From Chloroflexi bacterium UBA4733 (GTDB lineage: Bacteria; Chloroflexota; UBA4733): 18,925 nucleotides of DNA. Shown piece by piece: positions 6,707-12,513 of the stretch (positions within the stretch are counted from its first letter, which is position 1; each line of letters begins with the position of its first letter). The position numbers and the translations under genes are program-made. Below the pieces are notes generated by a model. The model did not search any database. It was given only the letters and a program-made list of their open reading frames with translations, and was not told where the DNA came from. Location: contig DHIZ01000404.1 in the NCBI GenBank assembly GCA_002404055.1, positions 10,849 to 29,773 on the forward strand. The letters run 5' to 3'.

Positions 6707-7915
6707 TTAGATTCGCGCTTCGCCAATGTTCCAGCGCTCGTCGATGGGCTGCTGGTAGACTGCCTGTTTGCCATCTTCGATATCCGCTACACGCATGACC
6801 TGGTTAGCGGCGGCGGATTCGTAGATCGCGTAGGCGATGGCCTTCGCATGCAAGCCGGCCTCGCCATCTGTTTCCGGCTGTCGCCCGTCGCGGATACTGA
6901 ACAGGAAATCGCAAACTTCGAGGGCAAAGCCGTCCGTGAGGCCGAAGGGGAACAGACGCTCCCGCTCATCGGGGGGCAGGGCGTTCAGGTACTGTTCGTA
7001 AAGGTCGGCGAGCCGGTACTCGTGGCCGTCGCGGCGAGTGAGGGTGGCGGAGAGCCGTGGCCCGTGGAAGGGATTGCCGCGGTCGCTGAGGGCGCCCTCG
7101 CTCCCGTAGTAGATCACGTTATTCATCGGCGCCGGCATCGCCCGGTTGATCACTGTCCAGGTACCGGTGACGCCGTTGCGGAAGTTGAGCAGCGCCGTGA
7201 AGGTATCCTCGCGCGTGTCCGCCACCTGTTCCTCTCCTTTGCGGAACGTTCCCTGGGCAAAGCGCCGGACGCTGCCGTAAACGGTGTCGCACTCGCCCCA
7301 CAGGTAGCGCATCGTGTCGCAAAAGTGGGCGCCGGCATCCAGCACCGGGCCACCGCCGCCCAGCAGTTTGTCGAAACGCCAGACCCACGGCTGGTTGGGG
7401 TTGAAAGTGCGATCAGTGGTCGCTTGTACGAAGAACACCTCGGGCGTCCCCAGCATTCCCTGCTGATGTATGGCCCAATGGGCAGTGCGCGGACCTGGCA
7501 TGCGCCGGACCTGCTCGGCGGTCGCCAGGATGACGCCGGTCCGCCGGCTGGCGGCGATCAGTTGCCTGGTCGCCCTGATGGTGATGCCGACCGGCTTCTC
7601 AATCTGGACGTTGACGCCGGCTTCCATGCAGGCGATGCCGACGGTGTGGTGCAGGAAGTGGGGCAGACAAATGTCGGCGCCGTCGATGCCGCCGTCCCGG
7701 AGCAACTCGCTCACGTCACGGTAGATTCGGGGACGCTCTTGACCCCATTGCATGGCAATGGCAGCGACCTGCTCAGCGCGAGCGTTATCGGTGTCACAAA
7801 CCGCCACCAGATCGAAGAGTTGTGGGTCCTTCTCCTTGAGGAGACCGTAGCCACGGACATGCAGCCGCGCGATGCCGCCGCAACCGATCAAAGCCAGCCG
7901 GAGTCGCTCTGTCAT
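6707..7915 (-). CDS. Gfo/Idh/MocA-family NAD(P)-dependent sugar oxidoreductase
   Basis: 402 residues from the ATG at 7915. The Rossmann start is ideal: RLALIGCGGIARLHVRGY (GxGGxA). VAVCDTD ends the second strand, EKPVG lies at 106-110, and the C-terminal domain has GGGPVLDAGAHFCDTMRY, in which Asp193, His197 and Asp200 fit the family's substrate-site pattern. These enzymes oxidise or reduce sugars, inositols or sugar acids; the substrate is not predictable. The frame is open 30 codons further upstream (to 8005), but the fold starts cleanly at the chosen ATG. The nearest GGAG is ~19 bases away, so the start is less certain than the identity. It lies 93 bp after the ThuA-like gene and is likely co-transcribed with it. 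This pairing is common in sugar catabolic clusters next to sugar ABC transporters. Confidence 0.92.
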   Translation of the reverse strand: MTERLRLALIGCGGIARLHVRGYGLLKEKDPQLFDLVAVCDTDNARAEQVAAIAMQWGQERPRIYRDVSELLRDGGIDGADICLPHFLHHTVGIACMEAGVNVQIEKPVGITIRATRQLIAASRRTGVILATAEQVRRMPGPRTAHWAIHQQGMLGTPEVFFVQATTDRTFNPNQPWVWRFDKLLGGGGPVLDAGAHFCDTMRYLWGECDTVYGSVRRFAQGTFRKGEEQVADTREDTFTALLNFRNGVTGTWTVINRAMPAPMNNVIYYGSEGALSDRGNPFHGPRLSATLTRRDGHEYRLADLYEQYLNALPPDERERLFPFGLTDGFALEVCDFLFSIRDGRQPETDGEAGLHAKAIAYAIYESAAANQVMRVADIEDGKQAVYQQPIDERWNIGEARI

Positions 7916-8008
7916 GCTGTCATTGCTCTTCTCGTCTCCTTCTTCTTCCGAACTGCGCCCCGCAGCGATTAGGCGTGTCTGTTGCTCGTGCGAACGCCGG
8001 GACACACC

Positions 8009-8677
8009 TCATTCCCCGTGAACCGCCCAGGTGACGGCGTTGACCAGGATCTGTTGGACTTCCGCCTGGCAATAGACGGCGTAGGTTTCGTGGCCGGGTT
8101 GGAAGTAAAAGATTCGCCCCTTGCCGCGGGTCCAGCAGCAACCGGAGCGGAATACTTCACCCTGCGCAAAGGACGAGAGGAAGATCAATTCGTCAGGGGG
8201 TGGCACGTCAAAGCGCTCGCGATACATCTCCTCTGCCGGAATGATGAACTGGAGCGGCACCCCACGCGCGATGGGGTGGTCCGTTTCGACCACGTAGATG
8301 TGCTCTGCCAGGCCGTCCTCGCGGTAACCGCCCAGCTTACACGTGGTGCCCAAAAGCGCCATGAACGGTCGGGACTTGTGGGCCGAGTGCAGGGGGATCA
8401 AGCCCATGCCGCGCTCAGTGACGTGCCGTAGCACTCGCGCCACGCTCTCGTCGTTCACATTCTTGTGCCGTTTGTGGCCCCACCAGAGCAGCACGTCGGT
8501 CCGGGCGAGCGCTTCCTCGCCGAGACCCTGCTCGTCATCTTCCAGTTGGGCGATGCCCGCATCGATTCCGGCAGCCCGCAGCCCCGCCGCCACTGCCCCG
8601 TTAATGCCGTCTGGATAAATGGCGACCGGTTCCGTTCGTTCCGACCACACCAAGGCTCGAATTGATCCAGCGGTCAT
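8009..8677 (-). CDS. ThuA-like (trehalose-utilisation family) protein
   Basis: 222 residues, no signal peptide. It has a class I glutamine-amidotransferase-like fold pattern: an N-terminal strand IRALVWSE, TDVLLWWGHKRHKNV, GLIPLHSAHKSRPFMALLGT, TDHPIARGVP, IPAEEMYRE, and a final GRIFYFQPGHETY. The HSAHKS and PGHE motifs are those of the ThuA family. ThuA proteins are linked genetically to disaccharide (trehalose, maltitol) catabolism and often accompany Gfo/Idh/MocA enzymes that make or use 3-keto sugars; the exact reaction is unsettled. The start has AAAGGGA eight bases upstream. It is first in a probable two-gene operon with the Gfo/Idh gene, and its upstream region carries a repeat shared with SBP2, which suggests common control of uptake and breakdown. 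Confidence 0.88.
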   Translation of the reverse strand: MTAGSIRALVWSERTEPVAIYPDGINGAVAAGLRAAGIDAGIAQLEDDEQGLGEEALARTDVLLWWGHKRHKNVNDESVARVLRHVTERGMGLIPLHSAHKSRPFMALLGTTCKLGGYREDGLAEHIYVVETDHPIARGVPLQFIIPAEEMYRERFDVPPPDELIFLSSFAQGEVFRSGCCWTRGKGRIFYFQPGHETYAVYCQAEVQQILVNAVTWAVHGE

Positions 8678-8985
8678 TGCTTGTCCCTTTCTCCAGTGGT
8701 GGTTCTCTCATCGGTGACGACAGACGGTACAGGTACGCTAACCTTGCCATTCCCGCTGGCCCGGCACACTACCCGGACAGCCGCTCAACACGTATCACGA
8801 ATCCAGCGTCCTCCACCTTCTCGCGTTAGTTCAGCGTGGCCGGTCTCCGTTCGTGACATAGGCCGCGATTCTCTGCGTGATGGTCCCAGGCACCGTCAGC
8901 ACGACGGGTAAGGAGGAATGTATCATGGCATGCGTTGCATCCTCTTTCTATGATGCCGATCGCTTGTCCAGCACCGCCTGGCAGT
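8678..8985. other. Gene-free stretch upstream of thuA
   Basis: No gene is supported in these 308 bp. It contains leader repeat copy B (8758-8844). A plus-strand AAGGAGGAATG around 8910-8920 resembles a ribosome site but leads into no recognisable protein. Confidence 0.5.
8758..8844 (-). repeat. Leader repeat, copy B (upstream of thuA-like gene)
   Basis: Second copy of the element at 6193-6280, in the same orientation relative to its downstream gene, 81 bp before the thuA start. The blocks fall at 8758, 8783 and 8832. The first inverted repeat is weaker here (CCGG, 8-nt loop, CCGG). The 45-bp dyad element found near SBP2 and SBP3 is absent from this leader. Confidence 0.65.
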
Positions 8986-9213
8986 TCTGAGGAAGTTGAA
9001 GGCGGTATCGGTGTGCTTGCTCACTGTTGTAATGCCCAAGACGTGCTCGTTGAGCATACTGCGCCGTTTGTCGCCGGCCTTGACCACCGGTGTCAGGACG
9101 AAGTCGCTACTGAAGTTCTTGTAGGTGGTGGTGTGGGCGCCAATACGATAGGGCCAGCCATCCACGGCGAGTAACGTCTGCGCCCCATAGAGGGCATGCT
9201 GTTTGATGGCTCC
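8986..9213 (-). pseudogene. Fragment of a sugar-binding protein gene
   Basis: A 76-codon stretch reads like the C-terminal third of a family 1 solute-binding protein: AVDGWPYRIGAHTTTYKNF, then DFVLTPVVKAGDKRRSM and GITTVSKHTDTAFNFLR. This mirrors the usual order of a glycine-tryptophan sugar-site motif, a PLPKGP-like segment, a glycine strand and KxxDAAWxFLxF. It lacks the N-terminal two thirds, and after the last Arg the frame goes into unrelated sequence. On its 5' side it runs directly into a malectin-like fragment in a different frame. The residues do not closely copy SBP1, SBP2 or SBP3, so it derives from a fourth binding protein. It is almost certainly non-functional. Confidence 0.6.
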
Positions 9214-9599
9214 GGCCGTCGGCGTGGGTGATGCTGCCCGTTACGCCGCCGCTGTGGAACTTATCGGCGATGTGGAGCGAGGCAGCGGTGCCGCCGGCAT
9301 TGATGTCGTATACAGCGGTCAGGGGGTGGAGCGTCGCAGTCGTCGTCGGGGTGGGCGTATTGGTTGGCGTGGCAGTGGGCGTGCTGGCGGCGGTCGCCAC
9401 CGGCGTGTTGGTCGCCGTCGGCGTGGGGATGGCCGTCGGCGTGGGCCTGGTTGACCTCGTAGTCCATTTCCCAGCTATCCGGCCGCCGCATCTGGGTCAG
9501 CGTCTGGTTAGATGTGCCGTCGCAGGCGATGTTCGGCTGGGCAAACGGTTGCGCTGCCTGGTAGTTCCAGTTGCAGGTCCACTGGTGGACGGCATTGCA
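9206..9599 (-). pseudogene. Debris of a secreted protein: Trp/Cys-rich segment, Thr-Pro linker, malectin-like piece
   Basis: Three coding-like pieces lie on the minus strand. From 9599 to ~9455 one frame gives an unrecognised Trp/Asn/Cys-rich segment (for example HQWTCNWNYQAAQPF). At ~9440-9455 the sense shifts by one base to a frame encoding a Thr-Pro repeat linker (TPTATNTPVATAASTPTATP style). This continues into TAVYDINAGGTAASLHIADKFHSGG, which resembles the start of a malectin carbohydrate-binding domain (AVNAGG ... FVADxYFSGG). That domain is broken after ~45 residues, where a binding-protein fragment begins in another frame. No start codon with a ribosome site is seen. It follows the SBP3 stop directly, so it is likely a remnant of a neighbouring glycan-binding gene. 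The malectin assignment is moderate; the Trp/Cys segment I do not recognise. Confidence 0.5.
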
Positions 9600-9600
9600 C

Positions 9601-11052
9601 CTAGCTCCCCTGCCCCGCCAGCAGCGCGTTGACCTGCGGTACGAGGGCGGTGAGCACGTCGTGGGGGGTGCCTTTGTTCTGCCAGAGGGTGGTCATGGCC
9701 TTGCCGATGGCGGCGGAGACATCGGGCCAGACCGGCGTCATGGGCGGGAAGAAGCGTGATGTCGCAATCTGGTCGATGATCAGTTGATTTTCTGTCGGCG
9801 GCATCTCGTCGTTCAGGAACTGCGACGATTCCACGACAGACTTGCGCTGCGGTACGCCGATTTGCGGCGCCAGTTGCATGCGCAGGAGGTGGCCGGCCGT
9901 ACTCTCCATGAAATCGGCAGCCTGGAAGGCCTCGGCCGGGTGTTTGGTTTGCGCCCACACGGCCACGGCGTTGGAGGTCATATCGGAGATGCGTCCCGCC
10001 GGACCGGCCGGAAACGGCGCCAACTTCCAGCTAAAGTTGTGAATGGTCTGGCCGAACTCGCCGCCGGAGAAGCGCTTGTCCAACACCATCGCCAGTCCGG
10101 CCGCTTCAAAGCGCTTGTCCGGCGCGAGCTTCGCCGCCTCGGCCGGCTGCGGCGCGACCTGTTGCTTGTAGAGCGTGTCTTGCAGCCAGGTGAAGGCGGT
10201 GATGGCCGCCGGACTATCCAGCACACACTTGGTGAGGCTGCTATCGAGGACATCGCCACCGAAGGAAAAGAGGAACGGCGCCCAGGCTCCCTGTGGCGCG
10301 GCGTAGCCGTAGACGCTGGTGCTGCCGCCCGCTGTCCGGGTCAGCCTGGTTGCCGCCTCCAGGAAGGCGTCCGTCGTCCACGCCGCGGCATCCTTGAGCG
10401 TACCCGGCGGCGGCGCGATGCCGGCTTGCTGGTACATGTCGGCGTTGTAGAAGGTTGCGGTGGGAGCACCCTCGCGCGGGATGGCGAAGATCCGGTTGTG
10501 GTACAGGTAGGCGTTCCAGACCACCGGGAAGAAATCATCAGTGTGGAAGCTGGTGGATTGATTGACGTAGGCGGTCAGGTCCAGAAAGACACCTTTCCCC
10601 ACCGCAGAGGCGTAGTAGGAACTGCTCAACTGGAAGAAGTCGGGGGCAACGCCGCCGGCGATCATCGTTTGCAGCTTGGTGGGGATCGCTCCCAGAATGT
10701 TTGTAACAGGCAGATAGTTGACGTGAATAGCGGACTGTTGCTTGTTGAAGGCGTCAACCTCGGCCGTCTGGCTCTTGATATTGGCAAGCGTATCTTCACC
10801 GCCCCAGGTCAGCGTAATGGCGCCGGCAGCCGGCGGCACCGTCGCTGGTAACGGTATTGCGGACGACGCGGCACGCGATGTGGCCGCAGCAACCGATGAC
10901 CGAGTCGCGGTGGTCGCACTACTCGCGAGCGAGGCGGTGGTGGAGGCCGACGGCGCAGCAGCGCAGGCGCCTAGAGCAGCCCCGATCAGGGGAAGCACCC
11001 CGGCTGCGGCGAGAACGCGCCGTCGCGAAAACTGTAGCGTCGCCATTGCCAT
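9601..11052 (-). CDS. ABC-type sugar-binding lipoprotein (family 1), SBP3
   Basis: 483 residues. The Tat-like signal has Arg10-Arg12 in FSRRRVLAAAG, a hydrophobic core and a lipobox ending LGAC with Cys30. A Ser/Thr/Ala linker covers 31-77. The mature domain begins ITLTWGGED and carries AEVDAFNKQQSAIHVNYLP, TMIAGGVAPDFFQLSS, FYNADMYQQAGIAPPP, WKLAPFPAGPAGRISDMTSNAVAVW and a late KHPAEAFQAADFM, all in family 1 order. The role is extracytoplasmic sugar capture with unknown ligand. ATG at 11052 has AAAGGA six bases upstream; ATG at 11046 is a close alternative with GAGG. It is divergent from the AraC-family regulator, 480 bp away. That gap holds two hairpins and the 45-bp element shared with SBP2. 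No permease follows; only gene debris does. Confidence 0.92.
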   Translation of the reverse strand: MAMATLQFSRRRVLAAAGVLPLIGAALGACAAAPSASTTASLASSATTATRSSVAAATSRAASSAIPLPATVPPAAGAITLTWGGEDTLANIKSQTAEVDAFNKQQSAIHVNYLPVTNILGAIPTKLQTMIAGGVAPDFFQLSSSYYASAVGKGVFLDLTAYVNQSTSFHTDDFFPVVWNAYLYHNRIFAIPREGAPTATFYNADMYQQAGIAPPPGTLKDAAAWTTDAFLEAATRLTRTAGGSTSVYGYAAPQGAWAPFLFSFGGDVLDSSLTKCVLDSPAAITAFTWLQDTLYKQQVAPQPAEAAKLAPDKRFEAAGLAMVLDKRFSGGEFGQTIHNFSWKLAPFPAGPAGRISDMTSNAVAVWAQTKHPAEAFQAADFMESTAGHLLRMQLAPQIGVPQRKSVVESSQFLNDEMPPTENQLIIDQIATSRFFPPMTPVWPDVSAAIGKAMTTLWQNKGTPHDVLTALVPQVNALLAGQGS

Positions 11053-11088
11053 CCTCAGTCCTTTCCGTCACACGCTGGCCCCAATACG

Positions 11089-11106
11089 GTTCAGAGATGC
11101 CTGAAC
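11089..11106 (-). other. Hairpin in the SBP3 leader
   Basis: GTTCAG, a 6-nt loop and CTGAAC form a perfect inverted repeat 37 bp before the SBP3 start. The position resembles the hairpin before SBP2, but the sequences differ. A role in mRNA stability or initiation is possible. Confidence 0.3.
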
Positions 11107-11120
11107 ACCAGTGCCGACAA

Positions 11121-11157
11121 GCCCCCAGGACCGCAGTCCTGTCTTTGGGTCGGGGGC
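11121..11157 (-). promoter_or_regulatory. Strong nested hairpin in the SBP3 leader
   Basis: Read on the minus strand, CAGGAC-TGCG-GTCCTG forms a 6-bp stem closed by a UNCG-type tetraloop. GCCCC before it and GGGGC directly after it can extend the helix across a one-sided bulge of ~11 nt. It lies 70-105 bp before the SBP3 start. No T-run follows, so it is not a standard terminator. It matches no riboswitch I know; it may be an attenuator, an mRNA stabiliser or a protein site. Confidence 0.4.
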
Positions 11158-11317
11158 GCCCTCTGGGCCCGCAGTTGCGACACCAAACTAAACCATATTG
11201 GGCTTAGCCCTGGGACAACCCGCATGGACCTCCCCTTTCTGACGACTGTGGCGCTGCAGGCGCACAGCAACCGGCAGCACACGCCACCTGGAATCTACGG
11301 CGCCCCTCAGTGGGGAG

Positions 11318-11362
11318 CAATGGAGAAACGTGCGTATTTTAGCAAAATCGTTACCAAATGCA
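11318..11362 (-). promoter_or_regulatory. 45-bp shared element with operator-like dyad, copy 2
   Basis: Copy of 6431-6475 with one mismatch. The 21-bp dyad is at 11338-11358. It lies ~270-310 bp before the SBP3 start and 171 bp before the start of the divergent AraC-family regulator, so it could act on either gene. The two copies have the same orientation relative to their binding-protein genes. Confidence 0.65.
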
Positions 11363-11532
11363 TGGTAGCGCGCCGGCCAGAGGCGCCGCTGGGGGACGCT
11401 TGGGTGGCAGCGTGGCGCCCAACCCGGTCACCACGCCCGACGCGGTTTCGCGGTTTGCTCCCTCAGTCAGGCAGGCGTCGCATGTCGTACACTGGCGGCA
11501 CTGCTTTCCGCGACGACGGAGGTTCGTGTGGC

Positions 11533-12501
11533 ATGGCTGAACTGACCGCGGCGCCAGGCGAGGGAGGGTCGTCGCCACTGCCACCGGCGTTCAAGCACGA
11601 GCACGAGCGCTGCATCATTGCGTTGCTGCCCCGGCTGGCTGCGGGCGTCCTGCAGGTCGTATTGTCTGAAACCGGCGCCGCGACGCCTGTCGACGGAGAG
11701 GGCACGGTACCGGAACTTGAGCACGCCCCGTGCCATGCCCACCCGGTCTACGAGATCTGCTGGCTTCTGGAGGGCCGGTGCGTGCTGTGGTTCAGCGGCG
11801 AGGAGGTGACCCTGGATTCCGGCCACGCCTGCATCGTCCGGCCGGGTGAAGTGCATCAATTGCGTCCGACGCCGCAGTTGGAGCCGTTCCGCTCGGTGTG
11901 GTGGCAATTCACCCCTGAAGGCATGATGTTTTACTACGACATCTTTGCCGACCGGCGCCACCGCGCCAGGGAGGGCTTCGTTCCGCTGGCAACATCCGCC
12001 GTGCCCCTGCTCGAAGCGGCGCTGCGGGAACTGACAGAACGGCGGCCCCACTACGAACTCTTCGTCCGGACCGCCTTGCTGGAGGTCGCGGCGCGCACCC
12101 TGCGCAGGCTGGCGGAGCGCCCGAAAGCACAGGCAAGCGCGCCCCCGCCCCGCGCGAACTTGCACGTGGAGCGTCTGCTCCAGCACGTGCAGACCCATCA
12201 CGGGCCGGAGCAGACGCTGGAGTCCCTGGCAGCAACGGTTGGTCTATCGCCCAAGTATCTGGCGAACCTCTTTCACCGCCAGACCGGTCGGACCGTCATT
12301 GCCTATGTCAACGAGATGCGCCACCGCGAAGCGCAATCTCTGCTGCGGACCACGAACCTGGACATCGCCGCAGTCGCCCGCGCCGCCGGCTTCGACGATC
12401 CCAACTACTTCAGCCGGACGTTCAAGATGCGTGAAGGTTGCTCGCCTGTGCAGCATCGCGCCGTGTCTGCAAGGCTGGTATCCCCTGGTCCCTTACCGTA
12501 A
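11533..12501 (+). CDS. AraC-family transcriptional regulator with N-terminal cupin domain
   Basis: 322 residues from the ATG at 11533, preceded by GGAGG at a 10-base spacing. Residues ~60-125 form a cupin-like sensor domain (CHAHPVYEICWLLEGRC, then GHACIVRPGEVHQL), which in this family binds sugars or other small ligands. Residues ~208-310 contain two helix-turn-helix units: LESLAATVGLSPKYLANLFHRQTG, then DIAAVARAAGFDDPNYFSRTFK, the most conserved AraC signature. The tail deviates from the usual GxSPxxYR, reading GCSPVQHR. It is divergent from SBP3, a common arrangement for a local regulator of sugar uptake. It could bind the dyad in the shared region, though AraC sites are usually direct repeats, so a LacI protein encoded elsewhere remains possible. 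It converges on the PMT gene with 12 bp between stops. Confidence 0.92.
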   Translation: MAELTAAPGEGGSSPLPPAFKHEHERCIIALLPRLAAGVLQVVLSETGAATPVDGEGTVPELEHAPCHAHPVYEICWLLEGRCVLWFSGEEVTLDSGHACIVRPGEVHQLRPTPQLEPFRSVWWQFTPEGMMFYYDIFADRRHRAREGFVPLATSAVPLLEAALRELTERRPHYELFVRTALLEVAARTLRRLAERPKAQASAPPPRANLHVERLLQHVQTHHGPEQTLESLAATVGLSPKYLANLFHRQTGRTVIAYVNEMRHREAQSLLRTTNLDIAAVARAAGFDDPNYFSRTFKMREGCSPVQHRAVSARLVSPGPLP

Positions 12502-12513
12502 GGCACGCCGCCG

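Larger units (their letters stand above)
11053..11532. other. Divergent intergenic region between SBP3 and the AraC regulator
   Basis: 480 bp without a credible gene. It contains, from left to right, a 6-bp-stem hairpin (11089-11106), a longer GC-rich hairpin (11121-11157) and the shared dyad element (11318-11362). I found no convincing -35/-10 pair for either gene. The regulator's reading frame is open back to 11224, but that part has no ribosome site and overlaps the dyad element. Confidence 0.6.

Noticed and set aside
6848..7972. 374-codon plus-strand frame opposite the Gfo/Idh gene
   Set aside because: Antisense shadow caused by high GC at third codon positions; no ribosome site or recognisable domain.
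9330..9455. Repetitive GGCGTG-rich tract that might be a CRISPR-like or tandem repeat
   Set aside because: It is the DNA of a Thr-Pro repeat protein linker on the minus strand; periods are codon-based and irregular, without spacers.
9784..10851. 355-codon plus-strand frame opposite SBP3
   Set aside because: Antisense shadow; low-complexity Arg/Gly composition, while SBP3 on the other strand has a complete signal peptide and domain.
11224..11532. 103-codon N-terminal extension of the AraC-family regulator
   Set aside because: It crosses the shared 45-bp element and a variable region without protein features; the ATG at 11533 has a GGAGG ribosome site.
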